From: Amycolatopsis sulphurea
Lineage (GTDB): Bacteria > Actinomycetota > Actinomycetes > Mycobacteriales > Pseudonocardiaceae
Reading direction: 5' to 3'
Assembly (NCBI RefSeq): GCF_002564045.1
Contig: NZ_PDJK01000002.1
Location: forward strand, 1,488,001-1,552,000
DNA length: 64,000 nucleotides
The translations under genes and the position numbers were made by a program. The notes under the pieces were generated by a model. That model ran no database searches and was not told the origin of the DNA. It saw nothing but the letters and a program-made list of their open reading frames with translations. Positions 41,880-51,641 of the stretch are shown piece by piece (the first letter of the stretch is position 1; every line of letters starts with the position of its first letter).

Positions 41880-43514
41880 TCAGTTCCCGGCGGCCTGCTG
41901 GTTTTTCGCTGGCGGGAACGAGCCGGCGTTCGGGTCGATCGGCACCGTGTCGAACTGCTTGAGCACGTTCTGGGTGTTCAGCGACGCTCCGGTGGGCAGC
42001 AACCCGATGATCGACTCGGGCGCGGGCAGCCGGTGGTCGAGGCCAAGACTGTCCGCGGTCGTCACATCCGGGACGCCGTAACGGATCCCGCGGTCCGAGA
42101 TCAGCTGGATCGGGCCCTTCTTGAAGGTCGCGCTCGCATCGGTCGCCGACTGCACCACCGCGGCGCGACCGGGCGGCATGTAGAAACCGGTGATCGGCAG
42201 CCCGCTCGGCCCGGTGCTGCTGACGTTGAGCAGCTTGGACGAGCCGTCCGCGTTGTTGTCCACCGGAAGCTTGTCGCTGACGTACACCGAGGTGTGCGCT
42301 TCGTTCTTCCCCTCGTCGTAGGACCAGCCCAGGCAGGCCACCGGCGAACCCTGGGTGGCGTCCAGCACGATCGGCACCTGCGCCGGGAAGTCGTCCACCT
42401 TGATGTAGTTCGGATCGGACGGCCTCAGCTGCTGGACCCCGTTGATCGAGGGCAGCGGCAGCACCGGCGTGGTGCTGGAGCTGCCGTTCACCGCGGTACG
42501 CACGATGTCCGCGACGGCGGGCGTCACCTCCTGGATCCCGCCCTGGCTGATCAGCCAGAACTGCTCCGGGCTGCCGGTCGGCTGGGTGGCGAACACCTGG
42601 CCGATGGTCATCCCGCTGAGCCCCTGCGGCGGCGTACCGCCCGCGTTCGCCACCGTCGGCGGGACCAGCTTGGAGACCTCGGGGATCGCGTTCAGGAAGG
42701 CCTGGGACATCTTGCGGGCCTTCTCCGGCAGGTGCAGCGCGGCGCGCACCGGGTCGTTCCCCCCGGAGGGCACCTCGGCCCGCACGGTGCCCGCGTTCGG
42801 TCGGCTCTGCGTGGGCTTGAGCCGGTAGATCAGGTAGGTCTTGCCGTTGCCGGTGGTGCCGAGCAGGGCCGCGTTGTCCTTCAGCTCGGGACCCAGGTTC
42901 GGCACTCCGGCGAACACGTCGGTGTCGGTCTGGTTGGGCGCGTCCTGCTGCGGCAGGCTCGGGTCCAGCCGCACCTGGTCGCAGACTGCCCAGTTGGGTG
43001 AAATGCGCTGGTCACCGCTCGGCAGCAGCTGCGGCCCGTCCGGGATCCCGGTCAGCTTCTCGCGCGGGATGTTCTTCAGCTGCTCATCCGAGACGACGGT
43101 GGGTGCCTTCACCTCGGCCGCCTGCTGCGGCCCGCCCTGTTGCTGCTGTCCGCCGCCCTGCTGTTGCTGCGCCTGCTGCTTCTGCGCCATCAGGATCAGC
43201 CGCGCGGAGGCGAGGTTGAAGGTGGGGATCAGCCGCTGCGGATTCCCGGTGACGACGTAGACCGTGCCGGACTGCTCACCGATCACGATGTTCTCCGACG
43301 CGGGCACCGAGGGGGCCGGGCTGAGCAACCCCCACAGCACGAAGACGACCGCGCCGAGCACGCCGAGGATGACCCCGACCACGGTCGCCCGGGAATGAGT
43401 GCGCATCGGGTCGTGCAGCATCACCGCGTCGCGCCGGACGAGCGCCGACTGCATCCGGCGCAGCACGAACTTGTAGGCCTGAACCTGAGATTTAGTCGTG
43501 GGCGTTGATGGCAT
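41880..43514 (-). CDS. eccB: Type VII secretion protein EccB
   Basis: 544 residues. The short cytosolic head PTTKSQVQAYKFVLRRMQSA carries the family signature. One membrane helix (about 43-65, VVGVILGVLGAVVFVLWGLL) and a large extracytoplasmic domain follow, in which EccB forms the ring-like top of the ESX membrane complex. A Gln-rich linker (QQQQGGGQQQQGG near 110) is a local peculiarity. Conserved parts include VPNLGPELK, IYRLKPTQ, the paired Cys in WAVCDQV and VACLGWSYD, and GFYMPPGRAAVVQ. It is first in the minus-strand operon and divergent from eccE over 154 bp. Confidence 0.94.
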   Translation of the reverse strand: MPSTPTTKSQVQAYKFVLRRMQSALVRRDAVMLHDPMRTHSRATVVGVILGVLGAVVFVLWGLLSPAPSVPASENIVIGEQSGTVYVVTGNPQRLIPTFNLASARLILMAQKQQAQQQQGGGQQQQGGPQQAAEVKAPTVVSDEQLKNIPREKLTGIPDGPQLLPSGDQRISPNWAVCDQVRLDPSLPQQDAPNQTDTDVFAGVPNLGPELKDNAALLGTTGNGKTYLIYRLKPTQSRPNAGTVRAEVPSGGNDPVRAALHLPEKARKMSQAFLNAIPEVSKLVPPTVANAGGTPPQGLSGMTIGQVFATQPTGSPEQFWLISQGGIQEVTPAVADIVRTAVNGSSSTTPVLPLPSINGVQQLRPSDPNYIKVDDFPAQVPIVLDATQGSPVACLGWSYDEGKNEAHTSVYVSDKLPVDNNADGSSKLLNVSSTGPSGLPITGFYMPPGRAAVVQSATDASATFKKGPIQLISDRGIRYGVPDVTTADSLGLDHRLPAPESIIGLLPTGASLNTQNVLKQFDTVPIDPNAGSFPPAKNQQAAGN

Positions 43515-43668
43515 TCTCGACCTACAGTCCTCCCCGTCGCGGTACGGTTCCGCAGGATAGCCGTACGGGGACCGTCTGGTGTGGGGTTTCTACCAACTCC
43601 GGTTAGGGTCAGGCATCCCGGGATCGGCTTTCCGGTACATCGCACTCACGAGGGGAACAGACGCGCGG

Positions 43669-45444
43669 ATGTCCGTCAGCACGCCTCCACGTCCGCCTGG
43701 TCCGCAGGGACCGCCGCCGCCTCCCGGAGGTCGTCCCCCGGGTCCGCCGCAGCGGCCCGGCAGAACCGGTGGGCCGGGTGTGCCGCCGGGCGGGCCCGCG
43801 ATGCCCCCTCGGGGTCCCGGTGGACCTGGTGGTCCCGGTGGACCCCGGCCGGGGCCTGGGACGCCCAATGGCCCCAGCGGTCCTGGTGGGCCTAGTAGTC
43901 CTTGTGGACCCAGTGGGCCCGGCGGACCCGGCGGACCCGGCGGGCCGAGTGGACCGGGCGGTCCCGGACCGAACGGACCCCGGACCGGACGTCCCGGTGG
44001 GCCGAACGGACCCGGCAGGCCCGGACCCGGCGCCCCGAACGGTCCCGGCGGAAGTGGCGGAGGCCCGGGCGGGCCGAGTGGTCCGGGCGGACCAGGTGGC
44101 CCCGGCGGTTCCGGCGGTGGCCCGGGTGGCCCCGGCGGCAACGGCCCCGGTGGCCCGGGTGGCCCCGGTGGTTCCCCGGACGGCGAACCCTCCCCCCACC
44201 CCCCCGGTGTCCGGATCTCCCCGCCGCTGCGGCAGCGTTCCGGCGGGATCACGCTCGGCGCGCTGCCGGTCGCGAACCTGGTGCTGCTGGAGGTCGGCGT
44301 CACGATCGGGCTCGTGCTGCTCGCCATCGACATGTCGCTCAAGTACGTCGCCATCGGCGTGGCCGCGCTCGGACTGGTACTGGCCTTCCTGCGCTGGGGC
44401 GGCGGCTGGTTCACCCAGTGGCTCGGCCTGACCCTGCGGTACCGGTTCCGCTCGCACGACCGGGTCGCGACTCCGCCGCCGCCCGATCTCGAAGAGCTGC
44501 CCGAGGAGAGCGCGGTCACCGGCCCGGAGGACGCCCGCGTCAACCTGCTGCGACTGGCCGTGCCGGACCTGGTCGTCGCGCACGGGGTGGATCACGAGCG
44601 CCAGCAGGTCGGGATCGCCTGGGCCGACGGCACCTGGACCGCGGTCCTGCTGGTGGAGCCGACGCCCGCGCTGATCACCCAGGCCGGTGGCGCGCCCAGC
44701 CTGCCGCTGTCCGCGCTGGCGCCCTGCCTCGAAGACCGCGGGGTGATGCTCGACTCCATCCAGATGATCTGGCACAGCTACCCGGGTTCGGCCGCGCTGC
44801 CGTCGGATTCGCCCGCACTCAGCTCCTACATGGAGGTGCTCGGCCCGCTGCCCGCGGCGGCTCGGCGCACCACCTGGATCGCCGTCCGGCTCGACCCGAA
44901 GCGCTGCCCGGCTGCGATCCGGGAGCGTGGCGGTGGTGTCGTCGGCGCGCACCGTGCGCTGATCGGCGCGCTTTCGCGGGTGCGCAACGCGCTCGAATCC
45001 CGTGGCGTGCCAACGCGTCCGCTCGATCCGGACGAGCTGTTGCGGGCCAGCATTTCGGCGGCGGAACTGACCTCGGTCGCGGGTTCGGCCACGGAGGTCA
45101 CGCTGCAGGAGAACTGGACCGGCGTCACCGCGGCCGGGATCGGGCACTCCAGCTACGCGATCACGAACTGGCCGAAGAGCAAGATCACCGGCAGCCTCAA
45201 CGCGCTCACCAGCGTGCGGGCCCTGTCCGCGACGGTCGCCATGTCGATTTCGCCCTCCGCCGACGAGGGCCGCATCGGCCTGCGCGGCGTGGTCCGGCTC
45301 AGCGCCCGGAATCCACGTGAGCTCGACGCCGCCGACCAGCGGCTGCAGAGCATCTCGGAGCGGCTCGGGGTGGAGCTGACCCCGTTGCGGGGCCTGCAGG
45401 TCTCCGCCTTCGCCGCGACCCTGCCGATCGGAGGTACCGCATGA
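43669..45444 (+). CDS. eccE: Type VII secretion protein EccE with collagen-like Gly-Pro N-terminus
   Basis: 591 residues from ATG 43669 (AGGGGAAC upstream). Residues about 6-180 are almost only Gly, Pro, Asn, Ser and Arg in GPG/GGP steps, ending [18 protein letters not shown]. Two membrane helices follow (about 198-255: [19 protein letters not shown], then [17 protein letters not shown]), and then the EccE cytosolic domain ([36 protein letters not shown]). EccE flanks the ESX membrane core and contacts the protease. The Gly-Pro head is not part of the standard family. It is first of two genes; the stop overlaps the next ATG (ATGA). Confidence 0.85.
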   Translation: MSVSTPPRPPGPQGPPPPPGGRPPGPPQRPGRTGGPGVPPGGPAMPPRGPGGPGGPGGPRPGPGTPNGPSGPGGPSSPCGPSGPGGPGGPGGPSGPGGPGPNGPRTGRPGGPNGPGRPGPGAPNGPGGSGGGPGGPSGPGGPGGPGGSGGGPGGPGGNGPGGPGGPGGSPDGEPSPHPPGVRISPPLRQRSGGITLGALPVANLVLLEVGVTIGLVLLAIDMSLKYVAIGVAALGLVLAFLRWGGGWFTQWLGLTLRYRFRSHDRVATPPPPDLEELPEESAVTGPEDARVNLLRLAVPDLVVAHGVDHERQQVGIAWADGTWTAVLLVEPTPALITQAGGAPSLPLSALAPCLEDRGVMLDSIQMIWHSYPGSAALPSDSPALSSYMEVLGPLPAAARRTTWIAVRLDPKRCPAAIRERGGGVVGAHRALIGALSRVRNALESRGVPTRPLDPDELLRASISAAELTSVAGSATEVTLQENWTGVTAAGIGHSSYAITNWPKSKITGSLNALTSVRALSATVAMSISPSADEGRIGLRGVVRLSARNPRELDAADQRLQSISERLGVELTPLRGLQVSAFAATLPIGGTA

Positions 45445-46160
45445 GCATGCGGTTGCGTGACGTCGTCCAGAACGCCGGGGTGTCCCCCGAGTTCTCCGTC
45501 GACCCGGCGATGCTGGACGCGATCAGCCCGTCCGGCGATCGCGGCGGGATCGTGCTCGGTTCCGGGATCAAGGGCGAGCCACTCACCGTGTCCGCGCTGC
45601 GCTCGGCACCCACCCGCATCGTGCTCGTCGGCGGCCTCTACCTGGCCCGCCAGGTGGCCATGCGCGCCATGGCGGTCGGCGCGTGGGTGGTCGTGGCCAC
45701 CGGGCGTCCGGCGGCCTGGCAGGTGCTCTCGCAGGCCGCGGGTACCCGCGACGGGCGGTCGTCTCCGCTGGTGCAGATCCGCCGGCTGTCCCCGGTCGAG
45801 CTGCCGCGGCCGTCCGAGGACGCACCGCTGCTCGTGGTGACCGACGGCGGGCCGACCCCGCAGGACCTGTTCCCGCCCCGATCGCCGTGGCAGACCACGG
45901 TGTACGTGCTGCCGTACCTGCACCCGCAGGCGGGCGCCACGGCCAACGCCGCGGACCTGGTGCTGATGCAGCGGTTGCCCGCGGGGCAGGCCGAGCTGGC
46001 CGCGCGGATCTGGCGGCTTCCCCCGCAGATGATGCGCCAGCTGACCACGCTCAAGGACGACCAGGTCGTAGCGCTCGGCCGCAATCTGTGGCGCCCGCTG
46101 CGGCTGGTCACCACACAGAAAGAGCAACAACTGCTCGGACCAGTCCGTCGCGGTGACTGA
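45441..46160 (+). CDS. Hypothetical 239-residue EccE-linked protein
   Basis: It starts at the ATG overlapping the eccE stop. The sequence has alternating strands and helices resembling a Rossmann-like nucleotide-binding fold ([70 protein letters not shown]). No complete P-loop, signal or membrane segment is visible. The tail [19 protein letters not shown] suggests interaction with the secretion core. Strict coupling to eccE implies that it acts with that subunit at the cytosolic face. I do not know a characterised homologue. Confidence 0.75.
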   Translation: MSMRLRDVVQNAGVSPEFSVDPAMLDAISPSGDRGGIVLGSGIKGEPLTVSALRSAPTRIVLVGGLYLARQVAMRAMAVGAWVVVATGRPAAWQVLSQAAGTRDGRSSPLVQIRRLSPVELPRPSEDAPLLVVTDGGPTPQDLFPPRSPWQTTVYVLPYLHPQAGATANAADLVLMQRLPAGQAELAARIWRLPPQMMRQLTTLKDDQVVALGRNLWRPLRLVTTQKEQQLLGPVRRGD

Positions 46161-46237
46161 AAACCGGCCGATGGTCGCCCGATCGAGTCCCTGAATCGGC
46201 CGATCGGCTGATCACCTAGACCGACGGATCGGCCACG

Positions 46238-47659
46238 ATGAGCAGCATGCTGATCAAGAAGCTCATCGGGCCGGCCCTCGCCGGGCTGCTGCTCGTACCA
46301 CTCGCGCCCGGGGTCGCGTCGGCCGCGGACACCCTGCGCTGGCAGCCCTGCCGGCAGATCGCCGGCGAATGGCCCGCGGACGACCAGCGCACCGAATGCG
46401 CCACGATCAGGGTTCCGGTCGACTACGCGAAGCCGGCAGGGCGTACTTTCGACCTCGCGGTGAGCCGGATCAAGGCCACCGGCAGCCGGAACGGGGTCAT
46501 TCTGGTCAACCCGGGCGGCCCCGGCGCCTCCGGAATGGACATGCCGAAAAAGCTGCTCGATTCGAAGGCGGCCGGTATCGGTGTGCACCACGACCTCATC
46601 GGCTTCTCCCCGCGTGGAGTCGGCTACAGCGCGGCGCTGTCCTGTCAGCGGGACCGGACGGAACCGGACTCTTCGCTGCCCGAGAAGGAAAAGGCCCGTT
46701 TCACATCCGAGAAGAACGCCAAGCGGTACCGGGAATGCGTGGCGAAGGATCCGGAGTTCGTGGCAAATCTGACCGTGGGGAACATCGCCCGTGACATGGA
46801 CCGGATCCGGCAGGCGCTCGGCGAGGAGAAGATCGGTTACTACGGCCTCTCCTGGGGCACCGCACTCGGTGCGGAATACCGCACGCTGTTCGACGACCAC
46901 GTCGACAAGATGCTGCTCGACTCGGTGATGGCGTCCACTTTGGACCTCACCAAGGTCGATCACGACACCGCGGCGGCGCAGGAGAACGCATTCCACGACT
47001 TCGCCGGCTGGCTGGCCGGCAACGACCGGATCTACCACTTCGGCACCACGAAGGCCGCCGTCCTCAAGACGATGCTGGACCTGCGGGCGAAGATCGACCA
47101 CAACGACATCGATCCCCTGCTCACCCCTGCCCGCCAGGACTGGCCGGAGTCGGCCCGGAACCTGGCAAAACTCCGCGACGGCAAGCGAGTCCCCGCCACG
47201 GCACCGGCGGAGCGCACCGGCTTCGACTGGCACCATCCGGACCCGGCATTCGGCTGGGACCAGCAGGATGCGCTGCTCTGCAACGAATCGACCGGCACCC
47301 GCGACTTCGAAACGCACTGGCGTAACCATGAGGCGCTGGCCGCCGAGTTCCCCATCGCGGGCAGCCACGGCGAATACGGCGGTCGCTGCGCCGGCTGGCC
47401 ACTGCCCGCCACGCCCTGGCACTTCACCCCGGGAAAGAGCCCGCTTCAGCTCGTCGGGCACGCCTACGAGTCGGTGACGCCGCTGCCCTGGGCCAAGGAC
47501 ATGCGCGCCCACATCGGCGGCTCTCTCATCACCATCCAGGACGACCAGCACGGCTCGCTGGCATTCCTTCCGTGCGCGTCGAAGGCAGTGGAATTCTTCG
47601 ACACCGGAAAGACCTCAAACGCCACCTGCCCCGGCAACCCGATCCCGCCGGCGGCCTAG
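46238..47659 (+). CDS. Secreted alpha/beta hydrolase, tripeptidyl-aminopeptidase-like
   Basis: 473 residues. An N-terminal Sec signal (LIKKLIGPALAGLLLVPLAP, then GVASAAD) leads into a TAP/SlpD-type alpha/beta hydrolase: CATIRVPVDYAKPAGRTF, oxyanion NPGGPGASG, nucleophile elbow GLSWGTALG near 206, and a C-terminal TAP-like domain with LVGHAYESVTPLPWAK and the catalytic His in DDQHGSLAFLPC. Several cysteines could form disulphides outside the cell. Homologues remove N-terminal tripeptides or hydrolyse esters. It stands alone after the ESX locus and converges on the toxin gene. Confidence 0.85.
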   Translation: MSSMLIKKLIGPALAGLLLVPLAPGVASAADTLRWQPCRQIAGEWPADDQRTECATIRVPVDYAKPAGRTFDLAVSRIKATGSRNGVILVNPGGPGASGMDMPKKLLDSKAAGIGVHHDLIGFSPRGVGYSAALSCQRDRTEPDSSLPEKEKARFTSEKNAKRYRECVAKDPEFVANLTVGNIARDMDRIRQALGEEKIGYYGLSWGTALGAEYRTLFDDHVDKMLLDSVMASTLDLTKVDHDTAAAQENAFHDFAGWLAGNDRIYHFGTTKAAVLKTMLDLRAKIDHNDIDPLLTPARQDWPESARNLAKLRDGKRVPATAPAERTGFDWHHPDPAFGWDQQDALLCNESTGTRDFETHWRNHEALAAEFPIAGSHGEYGGRCAGWPLPATPWHFTPGKSPLQLVGHAYESVTPLPWAKDMRAHIGGSLITIQDDQHGSLAFLPCASKAVEFFDTGKTSNATCPGNPIPPAA

Positions 47660-47666
47660 GACCCGG

Positions 47667-48056
47667 TCACGGGTGGCTGGGCGCCTCGGTGCGGACCCAC
47701 TCCGCCAGGCGCTCAGCCACCGACTGGTACGGCAAGAAGCCGGTCGCGGTCGCGATCACCAGTTCGTACGCGTCGTCCTCGGGTGCATCCAGGTCGTAGC
47801 CGTTCAGTCCGTAGAACACGAACACCGACATCCAGCCCAGCCGCTTGTTCCCGTCTACCAGCGGATCGTTCCGGACAAGGGATTCCAGCAGCACCGCGGC
47901 CTTGTCGTGCAACTCGGGATAGGCGTCCTGCCCCATGAGCGACACTTTCGGCCGGTGCGCCGCCGCGTCCAGCAGACCGAGGTCCCGCACCCGGGAAACT
48001 CCGAGATCACCCGCGAGGGCGAGCAGATCGTCCAACGTCAGATATTCGAACTTCAC
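47667..48056 (-). CDS. Doc-like Fic-domain toxin, catalytic histidine replaced
   Basis: 129 residues of the Doc (death-on-curing) branch of the Fic fold, enzymes that in known cases phosphorylate EF-Tu. The core motif should read HPxVDGNKR; here it is NDPLVDGNKRLGW near 63-75, so Asp stands where the catalytic His belongs, while DGNKR is intact. N-terminal LLDAAAHRPK and PELHDKAAVLLESLVRN fit actinobacterial Doc proteins. The GTG start at 48056 is the last of three tandem 17-bp copies of itself. The antitoxin gene precedes it. Toxicity is doubtful because of the His loss. Confidence 0.82.
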   Translation of the reverse strand: MKFEYLTLDDLLALAGDLGVSRVRDLGLLDAAAHRPKVSLMGQDAYPELHDKAAVLLESLVRNDPLVDGNKRLGWMSVFVFYGLNGYDLDAPEDDAYELVIATATGFLPYQSVAERLAEWVRTEAPSHP

Positions 48057-48092
48057 CGCTACTCAAACTTCACTGCTACTCGAACTTCACTG
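48047..48092 (-). repeat. 17-bp tandem triplication of the toxin start site
   Basis: On the minus strand GTGAAGTTCGAGTAGCA, GTGAAGTTTGAGTAGCG and GTGAAGTTCGAATATCT follow each other, with their GTGs at 48090, 48073 and 48056, exactly 17 bp apart. The first overlaps the antitoxin stop (GTGA), the typical coupling for this gene pair. The first two copies give only V-K-F-E and a stop; the third continues as the toxin. Confidence 0.85.
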
Positions 48093-48290
48093 CGCCAAGC
48101 GATCGAGCAAGCCCGCATACCGGGAACGCCCGGCCACCGAAAGGCTGTGCACCCGGTCATCCCGGACCTGGCGAGCCGCAGCGTCGGTGATCGCCCGCAC
48201 CACCGCCTCGTGCTTGCTCACCCCGTTCACCTCCGCGAGCATGCCCAGAGCGTGCTCCTGCTCCTCGCTCAGCCTCAACGTCATAGCCAT
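48087..48290 (-). CDS. Ribbon-helix-helix antitoxin
   Basis: 67 residues. The N-terminal strand MTLRLSEEQEHALGMLAEVN followed by GVSKHEAVVRAITDAA is the CopG/Arc-type ribbon-helix-helix DNA-binding fold. The C-terminal RDDRVHSLSVAGRSRYAGLL presumably wraps the toxin. The start may be ATG 48290 or the third codon, also ATG. A 25-bp perfect palindrome directly upstream is the likely autoregulatory operator. Doc toxins of the phage P1 type use Phd antitoxins; an RHH partner is the alternative combination known from actinobacteria. Confidence 0.82.
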   Translation of the reverse strand: MAMTLRLSEEQEHALGMLAEVNGVSKHEAVVRAITDAAARQVRDDRVHSLSVAGRSRYAGLLDRLAQ

Positions 48291-48295
48291 ACCAA

Positions 48296-48320
48296 GAGTG
48301 ATACCACTCTGGTATCACTC
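48296..48320. promoter_or_regulatory. 25-bp palindromic operator of the toxin-antitoxin operon
   Basis: GAGTGATACCA (48296-48306) and TGGTATCACTC (48310-48320) are exact reverse complements around CTC, 5 bases upstream of the antitoxin ATG at 48290. Position, symmetry and arm length fit a site for a dimer-of-dimers of the RHH antitoxin. Confidence 0.8.
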
Positions 48321-48333
48321 ACCTCAACGTCGC

Positions 48334-49239
48334 TCACTGTTCAGTCGCACCACGCACGTTGCGCGTCTGCTCCGCGCGAGCCGCCAGCTTGGCATCCGGG
48401 GGGTAGTCCACCGCGGTCAAAGTAAGGCCGTGTGCCGGGGCGACGGCGCTGTCCCGCCGCCCGCTCGCCAATACGTCTCCCGGCCACTCCGGGGCGCGGC
48501 GGCCGTCTCCGACCAGCAGGAGAACACCGACCAGGCTGCGGACCATCGAATGACAGAACGCGTCCGCGGAGACGCGGGCCTCCACCAGGTATTCGTCGAT
48601 ACGGGTCCAGGACAAGTGCTGCAGCTCGCGGATAGTGGTGCCGCCCTCGCGCTGCTTGCAGTACGCGGCGAAGTCCTGCAGGCCCAGCAGATCCTGCGCG
48701 GCCGCGTTCATCCGGTCCGTGGACAACGGACGGCCCCACGCCAGGGTGTCGTTGCGGCGCAACGGATCCACGCCCCACGGCGCGTCCGAGACGCGATAGC
48801 GGTAGTGCCGCCGGACGGCGGAGAAACGAGCGTCGAAACCGGCCGGGGCCACAGTCGCCCGCAACACCCGGACGTCGGCGGGCAGCAGCTTGTTCCACCG
48901 GCCGCGCATCCGGGTCAGGTCCGGGATGCCGTGCTCGTCCACCGGGATCCGGCCGGGTGCGCCCGGAACCAGCGGCACCACGTCAACGTGCACGACCTGT
49001 CCGCTCGCGTGCACGCCGGCGTCCGTGCGGCCGGCCACCACGACCGATTTCGGCACCTCGGCGCCCGGTGGCTGGCGCTGCAGAGCCTCCTCCAGGCACG
49101 CCTGCACAGTGCGGCGGCCGGGCTGGCGAGCCCAGCCGGAGAAGTCCGTGCCGTCGTAGGAGACGTCGAGGCGCAGACGAACGAGCCCGCCCTCCCCGGG
49201 GGGAGTGGCGGGCTCGTCCGATGCCGGTGTTGCCGTCAG
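48334..49239 (-). CDS. truA: tRNA pseudouridine synthase A, apparently CTG-initiated
   Basis: TruA makes pseudouridine at positions 38-40 of the anticodon arm. The catalytic Asp is in [10 protein letters not shown] (about 73). The essential N-terminal strand [18 protein letters not shown] lies upstream of the first ATG/GTG/TTG in frame (GTG 49107). Between it and the rplQ stop (TGA 49243-49245, same frame) the only usable codon is CTG 49239, which has AAGGA 8 bases upstream. It then reads [18 protein letters not shown] before the fold, 301 residues in all. Other motifs are RYRYRVSD and [11 protein letters not shown]. It is coupled to rplQ, as in other actinomycetes. Confidence 0.88.
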   Translation of the reverse strand: MTATPASDEPATPPGEGGLVRLRLDVSYDGTDFSGWARQPGRRTVQACLEEALQRQPPGAEVPKSVVVAGRTDAGVHASGQVVHVDVVPLVPGAPGRIPVDEHGIPDLTRMRGRWNKLLPADVRVLRATVAPAGFDARFSAVRRHYRYRVSDAPWGVDPLRRNDTLAWGRPLSTDRMNAAAQDLLGLQDFAAYCKQREGGTTIRELQHLSWTRIDEYLVEARVSADAFCHSMVRSLVGVLLLVGDGRRAPEWPGDVLASGRRDSAVAPAHGLTLTAVDYPPDAKLAARAEQTRNVRGATEQ

Positions 49240-49242
49240 GAC

Positions 49243-49803
49243 TCAGTCCTTCTTGGCGTCCGCGTCGGCCTCGGTCTCGGCGGCAGCCTCGGCCGGAGCC
49301 TCCTCGGTGGTCTCCGCGGTCGCGGCGGCCTCCTCGGTCACCTCGGCGGCGGACTCCTGCGAGGTGGTCTCCTCGACGGCGGCCGGAGCCTCGGCGTCCT
49401 TCGCGAACTTGGTCTTGCGCGCCCGCTCGGCCTCCGAGGTCACGGTCTTCTCCGCGACCAGCTCGATGACCGCCATCGCCGCGTTGTCACCCTTGCGCGG
49501 GAGCGTCTTGGTGATCCGGGTGTAGCCACCCGGGCGCTCCGCGAAGTGCGGCCCGATCTCGGCGAACAGCTTGTGCAGGACGTCCTTGTCCCGGACGACC
49601 TTCTGCACGAGGCGACGGTTGTGCAGGTCGCCCCGCTTCGCCTTGGTGATCAGCTTCTCGGCCAGCGGGCGAACCCGGCGGGCCTTGGCCTCGGTCGTGG
49701 TGATCTTGCCGTGCTCGAACAGCTGCGTGGCCAGATTGGCCAGGATCAGCCGCTGGTGGGCGGACGACCCGCCGAGCCGGGCTCCCTTGGTAGGGGTGGG
49801 CAT
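49243..49803 (-). CDS. rplQ: 50S ribosomal protein L17
   Basis: 186 residues. The L17 domain covers about 1-118 ([56 protein letters not shown]). A C-terminal extension of about 65 residues, rich in Glu, Ala and Thr, is typical of actinobacteria and probably disordered. It follows rpoA in the alpha operon. Confidence 0.97.
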   Translation of the reverse strand: MPTPTKGARLGGSSAHQRLILANLATQLFEHGKITTTEAKARRVRPLAEKLITKAKRGDLHNRRLVQKVVRDKDVLHKLFAEIGPHFAERPGGYTRITKTLPRKGDNAAMAVIELVAEKTVTSEAERARKTKFAKDAEAPAAVEETTSQESAAEVTEEAAATAETTEEAPAEAAAETEADADAKKD

Positions 49804-49844
49804 GGGTTCTCCTCGTTCAGCTCACAGCGTCCGGGCACGCGGCC

Positions 49845-50921
49845 TCAGAGCTGCTCGGTCTCTGCGTAGTCCTGGCCATCGTCGTGGCCCTCGTCCGAAA
49901 TCCCGCCGCCGATCCCGGCGACCCCGTCGGCTGCCCAGCCCTCACCGTCGTAGCCCGCGGCGGCCGCGGACGGATCGAACCCGGGCGGGCTGTCCTTGAG
50001 CGCCAGGCCGAGGCCGACCAGCTTCAGCTTGACCTCGTCGATCGACTTGGCGCCGAAGTTGCGGATGTCGAGCAGGTCCGCCTCGCTGCGCGAGACGAGC
50101 TCACCGACGGTGTGGATACCCTCGCGCTTGAGGCAGTTGTAGGACCGGACGGTGAGGTCCAGGTCCTCGATCGGCATCGCGTAGGCGGCGATGGTGTCCG
50201 CCTCCTGCGGCGACGGGCCGATCTCGATGCCCTCGGCGTCGATGTTCAGCTCGCGGGCGAGGCCGAACAGCTCCACCAGCGTCTTGCCCGCCGAGGCCAC
50301 CGCGTCCCGCGGGGTGATCGACGGCTTGGTCTCGACGTCCAGGATCAGCTTGTCGAAGTCGGTGCGCTGCTCGACCCGGGTCGCCTCGACCTTGTAGGTC
50401 ACCTTCAGCACCGGCGAGTAGATCGAGTCCACCGGGATCCGGCCGATCTCCGCGCCCGCCTGCTTGTTCTGCAGGGCCGGAACGTACCCGCGGCCGCGCT
50501 CGACGACGAGCTCGATCTCGAGCTTGCCCTTGCCGTTCAGCGACGCGATGTGCAGATCCGGGTTGTGCACGGTGACGCCGGCCGGCGGCACGATGTCGGC
50601 CGCGGTGACCTCACCGGGGCCCTGCTTGCGCAGGTACATGGTGACCGGCTCGTCCTCCTCCGAGGACACGACCAGCTCCTTGAGGTTCAGGATGATGTCG
50701 GTGACGTCTTCCTTCACCCCGGGAACGGTGGTGAACTCGTGCAGCACGCCGTCGATGCGGATGCTCGTCACGGCCGCGCCCGGAATGGACGAGAGCAGCG
50801 TGCGCCGCAGCGAGTTGCCGAGCGTGTAGCCGAAGCCGGGCTCCAGCGGTTCGATGGTGAACCGGGAACGGGTCTCGTTGACCGTCTCTTCGCCGAGAGC
50901 CGGCCGCTGGGAAATCAGCAT
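49845..50921 (-). CDS. rpoA: RNA polymerase alpha subunit
   Basis: 358 residues from ATG 50921 (AAGGAAG directly upstream). The N-terminal assembly domain (about 1-230: [37 protein letters not shown]) dimerises and binds beta and beta-prime. The C-terminal domain (about 250-312: [36 protein letters not shown]) contacts UP elements and activators. A Gly/Ala/Asp-rich tail of about 45 residues follows, longer than in E. coli, as is common in this phylum. Confidence 0.98.
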   Translation of the reverse strand: MLISQRPALGEETVNETRSRFTIEPLEPGFGYTLGNSLRRTLLSSIPGAAVTSIRIDGVLHEFTTVPGVKEDVTDIILNLKELVVSSEEDEPVTMYLRKQGPGEVTAADIVPPAGVTVHNPDLHIASLNGKGKLEIELVVERGRGYVPALQNKQAGAEIGRIPVDSIYSPVLKVTYKVEATRVEQRTDFDKLILDVETKPSITPRDAVASAGKTLVELFGLARELNIDAEGIEIGPSPQEADTIAAYAMPIEDLDLTVRSYNCLKREGIHTVGELVSRSEADLLDIRNFGAKSIDEVKLKLVGLGLALKDSPPGFDPSAAAAGYDGEGWAADGVAGIGGGISDEGHDDGQDYAETEQL

Positions 50922-51012
50922 CTTCCTTGTTCCTTTCCAGACGGCGCCCGCCATATGACGCCGAAGGGATGGCGTAGCGGCGGCGCCCTTTCCGGCGCCG
51001 CCGCCGGTGAAA

Positions 51013-51618
51013 CTACTTCGAGTAGAGCTCGACGATCAGCTGTTCCTGCACCGGAACGTCGATCTGCGCCCGCTCCGGGAGCTGGTGCACCAGCACGCGG
51101 AGGTTCGACGGGACGACCTGCAGCCAGGCCGGCACCGGGCGCTCGCCGAAGGACTCCTTCGCCGCCATGAACGGCAGCATGCCCATCGACTTCGGCTTCA
51201 CGTCGATGATGTCCCACTTGGACACCTGGTACGAGGGCACGTTGACCTTCACGCCGTTGACCAGGAAGTGGCCGTGGCTGACCAGCTGACGCGCCTGACG
51301 GCGCGTGCGGGCGATGCCGGCGCGGTAGATCACATTGTCCAGCCGCGACTCGAGGATCTGCAGCAGCACCTCACCGGTCTTACCCGGACGCCGCACGGCC
51401 TCCTTGTAGTACCGGACGAACTGCCGCTCGAGCACGCCGTAGGTGTAGCGAGCCTTCTGCTTCTCCTGCGACTGCAGGAGGTACTCGGACTCCTTGATCC
51501 GGCCGCGGCCGTGCTGGCCGGGCGGGTACGGGCGACGCTCGAAAGCCTGGTCGCCGCCGATGAGGTCGACCTTGAGGCGACGCGAGATGCGCGTCGCGGG
51601 GCCGGTGTAGCGAGCCAT
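51013..51618 (-). CDS. rpsD: 30S ribosomal protein S4
   Basis: 201 residues, a primary 16S rRNA binder that also guards the mRNA entry tunnel. It has [33 protein letters not shown], and the S4 RNA-binding fold [31 protein letters not shown]. The N-terminus has no zinc-binding cysteines, so it is the Cys-free form. It sits between rpsK and rpoA. Confidence 0.98.
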   Translation of the reverse strand: MARYTGPATRISRRLKVDLIGGDQAFERRPYPPGQHGRGRIKESEYLLQSQEKQKARYTYGVLERQFVRYYKEAVRRPGKTGEVLLQILESRLDNVIYRAGIARTRRQARQLVSHGHFLVNGVKVNVPSYQVSKWDIIDVKPKSMGMLPFMAAKESFGERPVPAWLQVVPSNLRVLVHQLPERAQIDVPVQEQLIVELYSK

Positions 51619-51641
51619 GTTTTAGTACTCCTCCCCGTTCC

